Shown here: positions 1 through 8,091 of the stretch, piece by piece
Position numbering within the stretch: the stretch's first letter is position 1
Layout of the letters: every line of letters begins with the position of its first letter
Origin: a virus
IMG/VR virus record: IMGVR_UViG_3300037166_000005
Location: 1 to 37,404 of that record
Direction: 5' to 3' (one strand)
Length of the DNA stretch: 37,404 bases
Notes under the pieces: generated by a model
Databases searched by the model: none
Told to the model about the DNA's origin: nothing
The model's input: the letters and a program-made list of their open reading frames with translations, nothing else
Program-made: the position numbers and the translations under genes

Positions 1-901
1 AGTTCTGCGAGGTGCTCGACGCGCCCGTGCCGCCCGACGCCGGAAGCAATGGCGATCCAAGCGTCTCACTGCCAGCCGCGAGGGTGCCTGAGAATGATGC
101 GCTGGTGCCGGTGAGTGCGCCGGTCAGTGTGCCTCCAGAGAGAGGTAGATAGCTCCCACCTCCAGACCCACAAGCCGCTCCAGCATCTGCTAGTGTGCCC
201 GCTGTATCTCCAAACTTTACGCAGTCATTCAGCGTGGTTGTCGTTGGACCCGTTGTAATTCCCGCGCCAGTCCCTGACAATACCTTGCTGCTTGTGATCG
301 TAGTCGAGCTTCCCGCGATGCCCACTTGTCCTGATGTGAGGCCGGAGATACCTCCTCCTGTTCCAGCGCATGTGAGGACGCCCGTAGTGCCGTTAACTTG
401 GCAATTCGTACCGTCCGGCTTCACTCCGCCGAGCGTGGATGTAGTGGCGATGGGGAGATTGTAGCTGCCTGCATACTGCGGAATGTTTATGACGTTCCCA
501 CTGTAGGTCGCCGGGCCGCTACTGCCTGTCGTGGTCAGAGTAAACGCTGGGGCCGCGCCCAGGTTCGCCAGCGCCCCTGCTGCCGTGGTTGCACCTGTGC
601 AGCCATTGGCAATGGTATTGCCACCGATGCACCCCGTTTCGCCACTGGCCTCTAACTCCCATCCACCTGAGGCGCAGTGATAGCGCGTGTTGGGTGACAC
701 CGCTGTGTTCTGATAAGGTTGCCCAAGGTTCGCAGAGGCGCAGGTCGCGCCGGTCGCAATAGGTGTCCCGGCTCCAGTGATCAAAGGCCAGTTAATTTGT
801 GTCACCGGGTTGATTTTCGTCTGCGCTACGCAGATTGCCGAAGCCGCCGCTATAAAACTTAATACCACAGTACGCGCCGCCTTACCGAAAATAAATCGCA
901 T
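1..901 (-). CDS. Exported tail-fibre-like protein (partial, C-terminus outside window)
   Basis: The frame is open from the ATG at 901 to the left edge, giving about 300 residues without a stop. The N-terminus has basic residues (MRFIFGKAAR) and then a hydrophobic stretch ending near AICVAQ, which looks like a signal peptide. The rest is rich in Gly, Thr and Ser. Near residues 252-275 it contains LPLSGGTLTGALTG, a repeat typical of phage tail fibres. The start overlaps the stop of the upstream gene by 20 bases, consistent with translational coupling. It lies at the end of the tail module, where receptor-binding fibres are expected. The signal peptide is odd for a virion protein, because phage tails assemble in the cytoplasm. 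It could be a fibre whose N-terminus only resembles a signal, or an exported surface-binding protein. Fibre-like composition is fairly sure; function is inferred. Confidence 0.75.
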   Translation of the reverse strand, partial: MRFIFGKAARTVVLSFIAAASAICVAQTKINPVTQINWPLITGAGTPIATGATCASANLGQPYQNTAVSPNTRYHCASGGWELEASGETGCIGGNTIANGCTGATTAAGALANLGAAPAFTLTTTGSSGPATYSGNVINIPQYAGSYNLPIATTSTLGGVKPDGTNCQVNGTTGVLTCAGTGGGISGLTSGQVGIAGSSTTITSSKVLSGTGAGITTGPTTTTLNDCVKFGDTAGTLADAGAACGSGGGSYLPLSGGTLTGALTGTSASFSGTLAAGSETLGSPLLPASGGTGASSTSQN

Positions 902-1268
902 AAACGCTGTCTCCTAAAGAAGTCGAGAATGTCAGAGTTACTACTGCGCCCGTAACGCTGTAGTCAACACCAGATCGCTGCACCTGGCCGTTGTAGCAAA
1001 AGGCCAGCAGCAAAGATGGAACGTAACTTAGGGTGTACGTATTGCCGGGGAATGCCCCAGACGGCGCCTCGTTCACGAAGCTAGCAGCCAGCACGGAGCC
1101 TAGATTAGCGATGGTAAATGACGCTACTGACAATGCTGGGATCGTCACTGAACCGCCGAAAATAAGATCAAGAAGATTCCAGTTATAGTTAGTAGGCACC
1201 TGCCAATTAGGCTGGTTGAAGGCTGGCACTTGTAGGCCGACATTCGGTGTTACTGTTTCACTTGGCAT
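882..1268 (-). CDS. Small tail-fibre-associated protein with a beta module
   Basis: A protein of about 128 residues from the ATG at 1268, two bases after the stop of the upstream fibre gene; an upstream GGTGGGG stretch can serve as ribosome binding site. The N-terminal half (VPAFNQPNWQVPTNYNWNLL) resembles linkers that join fibres to the baseplate. The C-terminal half (residues about 65-128) is a predicted beta module with the pattern P.G.FPG.TYTLS, NG...R.GVDYS and GD.VYAIY. The same pattern recurs inside the DUF4054 connector (17362-17571). I know of no assigned function. Position between two fibre genes suggests a fibre or fibre-attachment role. Confidence 0.75.
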   Translation of the reverse strand: MPSETVTPNVGLQVPAFNQPNWQVPTNYNWNLLDLIFGGSVTIPALSVASFTIANLGSVLAASFVNEAPSGAFPGNTYTLSYVPSLLLAFCYNGQVQRSGVDYSVTGAVVTLTFSTSLGDSVYAIYFR

Positions 1269-1269
1269 A

Positions 1270-2343
1270 TTAGTACCCCACCGCAAAAACTACTGGTGTA
1301 AACGTAGTTTCACCGCCAGTGTCAGTCATGATTTGGAAAGTAACATTTACATAGGACTGCGTAGGAGTTCCAACTGTTTGAAACATACAATTTCCGTCCG
1401 CTGTGGATGCACTAATCTGAGTAGATACAAAGGCTGCAAAACAGGCGGTCGGAAACATCAAAGGAAATGTGATCGACTGGGTTAAAGGGTCAAGACCACC
1501 AGTGGTGCACCCAGTGCCATAACACCACTGAAGAATGAATCCACCAAGCCAGTTAGGCAGCTTGATATAGCCATTGGCGGCTAAACTTATCGCGAAACCA
1601 AGTTTACTCCATGCTGTCGTAGCCGTCTTCGTACTATTGTCACTAGACGCAGGTGTTGCGGATGTCAGTGTAGTGAACGCCCCCGTCGTGGCTGACACCG
1701 TGGTGGCCGCTAGCGTAGTGAATGCCCCCGTAGACGGCGATGAATTACCAATCGGCGTGTTGTTGACGCCGCCCGCCGAGATAAGTGGGCCTACAGGCGC
1801 CAATTGCGTCGTGGTAAGCGCGACAAATACTTGTATACTTGAAATTCCGATAGTGGGGTCCGGCTGCGCATCACCACCTGTGAAACCAGTGCTGAATGTT
1901 ACAGTATGCCCACCAACTGAGTCTTGAGTGTATATCACTACGTACACTTGGCCGGCCGTAGCGCCTGTTACTAATAGTGTAGTAGCGCCTTGCAGTGGAA
2001 CTGCAAAAGCTGCGAATGTTGCTGCATTCAATGTGATTGATGGACTCCACACTAAAGCCTGAACACCACTTCGCAGGTCGGTTGTCGTCAGTATATTAGA
2101 CAGTTGAGCAACTAAGACGGCGTAGTTGGAGTCTGATATACTGAAGTTCTTGTTAGCCATCATCTGGGCCAGCGCGGCTACTACTGTTGAAATCTGGTAC
2201 AGTGTTTTATTAGCTGAGTTAGACGGCCAAATGCCGTCCACGCCCGCTCCGCCGGTACGTGTAGCATCGGTTAGGTACGCGGCGTCAGTCTCCTGATTGG
2301 CTTGCGATGGATTGAAAACAAGGATATTAGTTGTTCCTGCCAT
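1270..2343 (-). CDS. Tail fibre protein with gp53-like C-terminal domain
   Basis: A protein of 357 residues with a strong Shine-Dalgarno (AGGAGG) upstream of the ATG. The N-terminal 115 residues are helical and likely attach to the baseplate. Repeats around residues 195-235 (TGAFTTLAATT, TGAFTTLTSAT) are typical of fibre shafts. The C-terminus, from GYIKLPNWLGG through ITFPLMFPTACFA to VVFAVGY, matches the gp53-like receptor-binding tip domain seen in many tail fibres, in which a Gly-Tyr-Ile-Lys-Leu-Pro start and a paired FP motif are diagnostic. It would bind the host surface. The gene follows the DUF2612 protein, as in related phages. Confidence 0.85.
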   Translation of the reverse strand: MAGTTNILVFNPSQANQETDAAYLTDATRTGGAGVDGIWPSNSANKTLYQISTVVAALAQMMANKNFSISDSNYAVLVAQLSNILTTTDLRSGVQALVWSPSITLNAATFAAFAVPLQGATTLLVTGATAGQVYVVIYTQDSVGGHTVTFSTGFTGGDAQPDPTIGISSIQVFVALTTTQLAPVGPLISAGGVNNTPIGNSSPSTGAFTTLAATTVSATTGAFTTLTSATPASSDNSTKTATTAWSKLGFAISLAANGYIKLPNWLGGFILQWCYGTGCTTGGLDPLTQSITFPLMFPTACFAAFVSTQISASTADGNCMFQTVGTPTQSYVNVTFQIMTDTGGETTFTPVVFAVGY

Positions 2344-2357
2344 TTACGTATGTCCTC

Positions 2358-3029
2358 CTACTGCCACTTGCCAACGTCGAAACCAGCTACAAATGCATCA
2401 TTCAAATCGAAACCGAAGGCCGGTAACTCACCTAGATCAAATAAATACTCAACACCTCCGCTTCTAGGTACTATAAGGCCATTCTGCACCACGCCGCTCG
2501 TGACCCCATTTACAGCAAAACCGCAAATCATGTCGATTAGCAGAGTTGATGGTAAGCCCCCGATGAATAGCGTAGCCGTCATGTTCTGATTATCGGCTAT
2601 CACAATACGGACAGGGGAAAATAAGTATGCCCAAATAGCGTACAAACTGCCAATCGTGCCATCCCACTGATTCTGAGCTATCTTTGCTTTGATGTAAATC
2701 CTATACGTCACGTCGTCCAACACAGGACTCACGCCAAAACTTGGTTGGAACGGCAGCACGCGCCCAGCCTGCACGACGGCGCCCTTTGCGTCTAGCTGAT
2801 CTCCAATGGCTGAGTCCAAGTCCAAGGCGGTGTTCATCTTAACAAGGCACTGACTAATGTCGTCGAACTTTTGCAGCAACATTTTCAGCAGCGCCTTTAG
2901 CTTTGCTGAGTTGGCGTACTGCGATGTCAGCAATGCCTGATAGTAGCCTATGGGCAGCAACTCTAAAGGCTCATTGCCGTAACCGCCAATCCCATAGCCC
3001 TGAGTACCGTAGTTGGGGTTGTTTGGCAT
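2358..3029 (-). CDS. DUF2612 baseplate wedge protein (gpI/Mu gp48 position)
   Basis: A 223-residue protein. The stretch LKALLKMLLQKFDDISQCL, then GDQLDAKGAVVQAGR, then a TYRIYIKAKIAQNQWDGTI segment fits the DUF2612 family. These proteins take the place of gpI/gp48 in contractile-tail baseplates, next to the J-like wedge protein. The first 20 residues are rich in Gly, Asn and Tyr. It lies three bases downstream of the J-like gene and upstream of the fibre genes, the conserved order. It probably links the wedge to the fibre. Confidence 0.85.
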   Translation of the reverse strand: MPNNPNYGTQGYGIGGYGNEPLELLPIGYYQALLTSQYANSAKLKALLKMLLQKFDDISQCLVKMNTALDLDSAIGDQLDAKGAVVQAGRVLPFQPSFGVSPVLDDVTYRIYIKAKIAQNQWDGTIGSLYAIWAYLFSPVRIVIADNQNMTATLFIGGLPSTLLIDMICGFAVNGVTSGVVQNGLIVPRSGGVEYLFDLGELPAFGFDLNDAFVAGFDVGKWQ

Positions 3030-3032
3030 AGT

Positions 3033-4490
3033 TTACACCGCCGCCACGGTGATGTTGGCTACCACGCCCTGCGCCGCTTGATAGAACAACAGTGTTAAGT
3101 CAGAAACAGCCGTAGGCTGCACTGCAGTTATGCTTACCGTGGCGCTACTGCCGTATCCACCAGTAACGGCTGCACCAGTTGCAAGCGCGTAACCAGTACC
3201 AGCGGTTGTGGCCTGTGGCTGGATGCCTGTAATACCGCCAGTGCCGTTAATACTGCTGACCGTCACAGTGCCGCTAGTTCCACCTGCCACTGCCAGTACA
3301 TCACCTACATGGTAACCAGATCCTGCGGCGTCTGGTATTACAGTGAAAAGCCCAGTGGCAGTTGTACCAAGCGTGACGCTTTTGATAGAGAATTCTGGCT
3401 GCGATAAATTAGGCGTCACGGCCAGCGCAGCGCCGTACAGTGCTGAGTAGGTGATGCCCTCACCTATAGCCAGTGAACTCAAGTAGTTCACCAATGCCGT
3501 CTGGATGGCAGTTAGCGTGGCTGAGGTGAAACCACTCAACCCATGCACATACATGCCGATGTACGGTTGCACGTAACTGGGCTGGTAATAACTGATGGTA
3601 GTTTCGTATCCAGTGACTGGGTCGGTCACGACTACAGAGGTAGTGCCGTTAGTAAAGCACCCGATGGTCTTCTTATTGTAGATGGCAGTAGCCACTGCTA
3701 ACGGCAGCCCGCCCTCCACTACCATGGTGATGGAATGCGCCGGGTTGCCCCATGGACTGTCAGTGGCGCCGGTGGGATTCTCTATGGAAGTTCCAGGACC
3801 ACCCGGCGTCGGATAACCTGGAGCCACGCGCGTGACACCACTGACCGCCAAGACTACCGCTACAGTGGCGGCAATCGGCGTCGTTGATGGAAGCGCCACT
3901 GAGACAGCCTGGCGCGCCCGCAGAGCAGAGTCTGCCTCTACGCCAGCGCCAGGCACAGCGGCTGATGCGTTACTTACTGATGTCCATCCGTTGGTGGGAG
4001 TGGCTATGATGTTGATGGTTCCAGCTTCAGCCGTGACATTACCTGGCGTTGTGCATACGACTGTGACATTCGTAGTTCCAGTTATCAATGGCGTAGACGT
4101 TGGTAGCGCCCATAGATTACCGTTCTGATCTTGTACAAAAGCATTCGTAAGTGTGATACTAGCCGCGCTAACGCACGCCACTAACGCGGTGGAGTAAGAA
4201 AACGGCGAGCGAGCCAGGCCATTCATCTTGACCACACGGTCCAGTCCGACCCCGATAGCTGTCAATGGTGACGCTTGGTTGTAGGCTAGCTGCAAACCGG
4301 CGTTTGTGTCGGCCTGCTTAAGCGATACGATGGACAGCAGTTGATAGATTGCCGAGTCAGGACCGATATACTGATTAGCGCCGTAGATATTCAAGTATGA
4401 CTGAAGATTATCGGCTAGAATAGAAGCATAAGACGCTGTAGTAAGCCCGGCGGGTCCTACTGAGGGCGGTGCATACGCGGGAGTCGACAT
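3033..4490 (-). CDS. Baseplate J-like wedge protein
   Basis: A 485-residue protein of the Baseplate_J (P2 gpJ, Mu gp47, T4 gp6) type. Visible marks are the N-terminal helix with SIVSLKQADTNAGLQLAYNQ, the region GWTSVSNASAAVPGAGVEADSALRAR with the usual DS.LR.R motif, and the GGLPLAVATAIYNKKTIG segment. It forms the baseplate wedge dimers. Residues about 390-456 hold an extra Gly-rich module (GSGYHVGDVLAV, then GTGYALATG) before the last 30 residues. A similar module is inserted in the tail sheath protein (11749-11958). Assignment is firm; the role of the insert is unknown. Confidence 0.92.
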   Translation of the reverse strand: MSTPAYAPPSVGPAGLTTASYASILADNLQSYLNIYGANQYIGPDSAIYQLLSIVSLKQADTNAGLQLAYNQASPLTAIGVGLDRVVKMNGLARSPFSYSTALVACVSAASITLTNAFVQDQNGNLWALPTSTPLITGTTNVTVVCTTPGNVTAEAGTINIIATPTNGWTSVSNASAAVPGAGVEADSALRARQAVSVALPSTTPIAATVAVVLAVSGVTRVAPGYPTPGGPGTSIENPTGATDSPWGNPAHSITMVVEGGLPLAVATAIYNKKTIGCFTNGTTSVVVTDPVTGYETTISYYQPSYVQPYIGMYVHGLSGFTSATLTAIQTALVNYLSSLAIGEGITYSALYGAALAVTPNLSQPEFSIKSVTLGTTATGLFTVIPDAAGSGYHVGDVLAVAGGTSGTVTVSSINGTGGITGIQPQATTAGTGYALATGAAVTGGYGSSATVSITAVQPTAVSDLTLLFYQAAQGVVANITVAAV

Positions 4491-4492
4491 AG

Positions 4493-4876
4493 TTATACAT
4501 CCAGACTCGCCGAAGACCCCGGCGTGTTGGTTACATTGACAGGACCGAAGGCTGTCTGCACTGAGGCGCTGAACTTGAATGCTCCGTTTTCAAATGCTGC
4601 AGTCACGCTAGAAACTCCAGTAACAAACGGCGCGCCTTGCACCAGCGCCTGTACTAGCGACTGCATAGCCACTTGATTGGCTGGTATTGCCAGCTGCCCC
4701 AGCATGGCTTGAAACACTGGTAGACCAAGATTGAGATTCTCCCACCATTCGCCCATAAATAACCGCAACTGCGTCAAGATAACCTGCGCCACTGCGGCCT
4801 GGTCGGTAAGCTGTGAGTTAGGATCGAATACTGGATCATAGCCAGCATCCAGAAGCAGATAAGTTATACTGGGCAT
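4493..4876 (-). CDS. Baseplate wedge protein, gp25/W-like
   Basis: A 127-residue protein immediately upstream of the J-like gene (two bases between stop and start). The segment VAQVILTQLRLFMGEWWENL followed by GLPVFQAMLG is the hallmark of the small wedge proteins that take the T4 gp25 / P2 gpW place in simple contractile baseplates. It contacts the first sheath ring and the J-like protein and helps trigger contraction. Family identification rests on this motif and on gene order. Confidence 0.85.
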   Translation of the reverse strand: MPSITYLLLDAGYDPVFDPNSQLTDQAAVAQVILTQLRLFMGEWWENLNLGLPVFQAMLGQLAIPANQVAMQSLVQALVQGAPFVTGVSSVTAAFENGAFKFSASVQTAFGPVNVTNTPGSSASLDV

Positions 4877-4877
4877 A

Positions 4878-5222
4878 TTAGATGCACCCTAACTGCGCCG
4901 CTCGCGCTGCAATGGCTGCTTCTAGTGCGACTTGCTTAGCCGTCAAGAGAGTCGCTTGACTAATGGTATTAGTATGCACAACTATCATTGGAGCAATCAT
5001 GTTGGTGATCCAAGTTATTACAGACGGAAGATCTGTCGGCACCACTATAAGAGCGGCTAAGGCTGCTATTTGGCTGTTAATGGCAGTTATCTCAGCTTCT
5101 ACTGATGGAATCATAGCTGCCTGTAACAACGCCAAAGCTACACAGGAAGGCGCCGCTTCAATGGCTGCTATTTGAGAGGTAAAAAATGCTGTGTTTACTA
5201 ATGCTGTACCTTGTGGCTGCAT
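4878..5222 (-). CDS. Helical protein of unknown function in the baseplate cluster
   Basis: A 114-residue protein rich in Ala and Ile, with heptad-like helices (AEITAINSQIAALAALI; LLTAKQVALEAAIAARAAQL). No family is recognised. It sits between the spike and the gp25-like wedge protein, with only one base to the next start, so it is very likely made together with them. A small helical structural or chaperone-like protein is plausible. No catalytic motif or clear membrane segment is seen. Confidence 0.75.
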   Translation of the reverse strand: MQPQGTALVNTAFFTSQIAAIEAAPSCVALALLQAAMIPSVEAEITAINSQIAALAALIVVPTDLPSVITWITNMIAPMIVVHTNTISQATLLTAKQVALEAAIAARAAQLGCI

Positions 5223-5230
5223 AACAGTCC

Positions 5231-5947
5231 TCAGAAGATGTTTGTTATAATGCCATCTTGAACAGTAACGATTTGACCAGTAGGTGTTGTAAAGCTGCCA
5301 GTGGCGCCGTTTCCAACTTGCAAGTTTTGTGATGCAGATGATAATGGCGAGTTGATAGTTACTGAACTCGTGGCATTAACCGTCACGCTCGGCGCCGTCA
5401 CGGTTACAGCCGGCGCCGTCACGGTCACACCAGCTTCTGCTATGTCTATGACAACAGTACCATCATCGCTGCGTAGTTGCGCTGACGTAGTGGAGTAACT
5501 CGGCAGCAACCGTTGCTGGTTCCACGGACCGGGGATGCAGAAGGCGTCTGATAAGTCGTGGCGGCGCAGTTCGAACTGCACGTTCTGCCAGCCGCCATTG
5601 GCCCACCAAGTGTCGATGCATAGGTCGGCGAATACTACTAGGCACTCGTCACCAGCTTTCAACGGCAGCGTTAGTGAGAAGCCGCCGCCGCGCGGCAGCA
5701 CCACTGGCACGTCCAGCAGCTGATGTATCGCCACGTCGACTTGGCCAGCAGGGTCCTGCATGCGTTCCATCACCGTCAATTGCACCATGACAGTCTGCTT
5801 GACTGCATCGAACTTTGTGATGAGACCAGGCATAGCCACGCGCATGTCACACGCTGCTTGATGCAGTAAGTCAGTCCACTGAGCCGCGGATGCTGCACTA
5901 CGCGCCTCTGGCGTGAGGTTAGTGGATGAGGCGGAGTTAGTCGCCAT
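5231..5947 (-). CDS. Baseplate spike protein with Gp138 N-terminal domain
   Basis: About 238 residues. Residues 25-125 match the Gp138 N-terminal domain: a helix with LLHQAACDMRVAMPGLI, then an OB-like barrel with VPVVLPRGGGFSLTLPLKAGDECLVVFAD. The C-terminal part has the beta-helix repeats APAVTVTAPSVTVNATSSV and ends in a short tip. It acts as the central membrane-piercing spike, like P2 gpV. Two starts are possible: ATG at 5953, which overlaps the upstream stop (TAATG), or ATG at 5947. I prefer 5947 because the GGAGG site lies nine bases from it but only three from the first. Confidence 0.88.
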   Translation of the reverse strand: MATNSASSTNLTPEARSAASAAQWTDLLHQAACDMRVAMPGLITKFDAVKQTVMVQLTVMERMQDPAGQVDVAIHQLLDVPVVLPRGGGFSLTLPLKAGDECLVVFADLCIDTWWANGGWQNVQFELRRHDLSDAFCIPGPWNQQRLLPSYSTTSAQLRSDDGTVVIDIAEAGVTVTAPAVTVTAPSVTVNATSSVTINSPLSSASQNLQVGNGATGSFTTPTGQIVTVQDGIITNIF

Positions 5948-5952
5948 AAACA

Positions 5953-6975
5953 TTAGCCTCCAGTCAAGAATATGCCACGCAGGGCATTTTGTGTGTATTT
6001 ACGCGTGTAACCTAATACATCAGTTTGCCATACGTTGCCGCGCGTATCGCCGCGATGGTGAACCTCTGCCACTACATACTGCCCATCTTGAGCTAGTGGC
6101 ATGTATGGACCTTGAGGCATTTGTCGCGTCAACTGTATTATCACAGCGTTATTGATAGCTACTAACAACGGCGGCATCTGCACCTTGAGTCGAGGGTCAA
6201 GCAACACACTGAATTCCACACCGCAGTCAGTCTGCCGCGGCGTGCCTACAATAGTATAGGAAGTGGTTGTAGATGGGGCACTACCGGTCCAGTTAGCCGG
6301 CAATGGTGGTGAGTAAGTGTAGGCTGGCGCGTCAGTTCCAGAGTCCAGTGGACCGATGGCGTAACCTTTAGGTGCCTTGAACCACTGCATGTTGTGAGTA
6401 TCTGCTAACTGCCCAAAATACTTGTCGACACTGCCAAATATAACCTTGCCACGCAGGTACTTAGTATCGCCTAGCGCGGACGGTAGTGGCGCTATTGCTT
6501 GCCCGCTTATAGCCGTCAGCATCTGAGCTACTACTGTTGCCTGCGTTGTGTTTTGCGCTTGATTGAAGTTAACACGCCGTGCTATGCGCGGGTCGGTGGC
6601 TAGGCAGTGGAACGTCATCTTGAGGTCAACGACATCTTCACGTGTCAGTAGCACCTGCATTACAGCACCGCTCCAGATAACCTGCTGGTTACCGATAGAC
6701 TGATAACCAGCGCTAAGCGTTACCCATTGAGCGTTAGTTAGCGCGTTCTGTATAGTAGCGTCGTCGCAGTTGTATACCGATATGTCGGCGAACCACCAAG
6801 GCGATGGAATAGCAGTCTGATGTACGTCGAACGTAATGCGCAGGGCTTCCGGCTCCCACGCGCTGCTGGACAGCACTGCGCCAGGCGAGCCAGATCCATC
6901 AGGCGTGTTATAGACAGTAAGCGTGTAGGCGCGGCCCCAGTATGGCGTAGTGGATGCTAATGACGCGGTACTCAT
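5953..6975 (-). CDS. Baseplate hub protein (gp27/gpD-like)
   Basis: About 340 residues, starting at ATG 6975, which overlaps the stop of the plug gene as ATGA, with GGGGAGA upstream. The order after the Dit-like and plug genes and before the Gp138 spike gene is that of the hub in the simple Pam3-type baseplate. Visible features are a first domain with LRITFDVHQTAIPSPWWFADISVYN, a middle domain with ALGDTKYLRGKVIFGSVDKY and a last domain with GQYVVAEVHHRGDTRGNVW, a segment common in hub proteins. The trimeric hub joins the tube end to the spike. Confidence 0.85.
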   Translation of the reverse strand: MSTASLASTTPYWGRAYTLTVYNTPDGSGSPGAVLSSSAWEPEALRITFDVHQTAIPSPWWFADISVYNCDDATIQNALTNAQWVTLSAGYQSIGNQQVIWSGAVMQVLLTREDVVDLKMTFHCLATDPRIARRVNFNQAQNTTQATVVAQMLTAISGQAIAPLPSALGDTKYLRGKVIFGSVDKYFGQLADTHNMQWFKAPKGYAIGPLDSGTDAPAYTYSPPLPANWTGSAPSTTTSYTIVGTPRQTDCGVEFSVLLDPRLKVQMPPLLVAINNAVIIQLTRQMPQGPYMPLAQDGQYVVAEVHHRGDTRGNVWQTDVLGYTRKYTQNALRGIFLTGG

Positions 6976-7313
6976 GATGGCGTATCTCCCCAAACCAACA
7001 GGAAGTCAGAACCTAAGTCGTTCGCGCCTGGGTAATCAGCGTCAGAACTGCCAACATTCAGCAAGTAAGCGCTACCGATGGCAAGGTAGGCATGTTGAGC
7101 CAGCATGTTAGCAGCTGGATACACACCTGTCAGCATTGGCACTGAGTCAAGAAGCAGCGCTCCCTGAGCGGAGTACACCGTCATTGCCCAATGACCACTC
7201 ATATAAGAGTAGTTCAGTGTAAGGTTCAAAGTCAACGGTAAACCGTCCACCGTCACCTGTACAGACAGTGATTGGTTTGGCATGGAGGTCAGCGGCACTA
7301 TTTGATTAGCCAA
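6972..7313 (-). CDS. Baseplate plug protein, cyanophage Pam3 gp18-like
   Basis: I place the start at TTG 7313, preceded by GGAGG six bases upstream and overlapping the Dit-like gene by eight bases; this gives 113 residues. An ATG start at 7283 would lose the conserved first strand (NQIVPLTSMPNQSLSVQV). The sequence then runs through LNLTLNYSYMSGHWAMTVY and ends LGSDFLLVWGDT, the pattern of the Pam3 gp18 plug family (beta-rich, about 100 residues). The plug sits in the baseplate hub lumen. The non-ATG start is inferred from spacing and homology. Confidence 0.8.
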   Translation of the reverse strand: MANQIVPLTSMPNQSLSVQVTVDGLPLTLNLTLNYSYMSGHWAMTVYSAQGALLLDSVPMLTGVYPAANMLAQHAYLAIGSAYLLNVGSSDADYPGANDLGSDFLLVWGDTPS

Positions 7314-8091
7314 TGGGTTCCTCCGCGCCAGAGACACTGGACAGTGTGCCTGCTCCGATAACAGTCGGAGCAAGCGGATCGGCTACCTCGCCAAACTGTG
7401 CCGCTTGCGCCGTTGTCAGCGGAGTACCTGTAGTAACACCGCTGCTGGTCAACTGCGTGGTCTGCGGCAGTGCGCTGGTGGCTACCTGCTGCACATTGGC
7501 AATGAATACCTGCTTGAAAGTAACTCGGCACCGCAAGCTGGTCTTAGTTTTGTTGGTCTCTTCCGGTGTGATAGACTCGACCATCATGTTAGAATAGACT
7601 TTCAACCGCGTGCCAACACTGACTATCACGCGGCTGGTGGCCCAGGATGTTATCTCGGTAAAAGCATTGACGCTCTTTGATTTCGATGAGCCAGACCACG
7701 CGCCGGCTGCCATCGCAGCGTCAGAACTGGTACTACTAGCGTACGCTGACATAGCATCAGACATACCTATGTCAAGCGTCACGCGGGCCGGCATGGCGTA
7801 GGCGTGGTCTGATATATTAGCGCCAGTTTGTACTGGATGCTCAGTGATGTGCGCTTCTTGCTGATGCTCAACACGCATGACTGCGTCTGGAACGTACATC
7901 TGCAATGTCGTGCCGGATATTGTCACAGTCATCACGCCGCTCGCGGACGTGGTGGTAGTGTCTGCTGGCGCGTTCTGTGAACCGCTGATCAGAATGTAGT
8001 ACAAAGGTGACGCCTGCCACTGCGGCGGGCGCCAGGGCGAACTGCTGGCGCCCTTTGATAGCAAAGCTGCACCAATGATCCCGGCGGCCAT
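7306..8091 (-). CDS. Dit-like distal tail / baseplate protein
   Basis: A 261-residue protein. The first 85 residues are Ala/Ser/Pro-rich. The following region, EHPVQTGANISDHAYAMPARVTLDIGMSD, and later TSRVIVSVGTRLKVYSNMMVESITPEE followed by RCRVTFKQVFIA, is the Dit-like tail protein N-terminal domain of contractile phages with simple baseplates. It connects the tail tube with the hub. The ATG overlaps the tape-measure stop by one base (TAATG). The Thr-rich C-terminus is less conserved. Confidence 0.85.
   Translation of the reverse strand: MAAGIIGAALLSKGASSSPWRPPQWQASPLYYILISGSQNAPADTTTTSASGVMTVTISGTTLQMYVPDAVMRVEHQQEAHITEHPVQTGANISDHAYAMPARVTLDIGMSDAMSAYASSTSSDAAMAAGAWSGSSKSKSVNAFTEITSWATSRVIVSVGTRLKVYSNMMVESITPEETNKTKTSLRCRVTFKQVFIANVQQVATSALPQTTQLTSSGVTTGTPLTTAQAAQFGEVADPLAPTVIGAGTLSSVSGAEEPIG

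Noticed and set aside
195-655. Plus-strand frames at the left edge
   Set aside because: They are shadows of the minus-strand fibre-like gene, which has a clear start, signal peptide and fibre repeat and runs off the edge.
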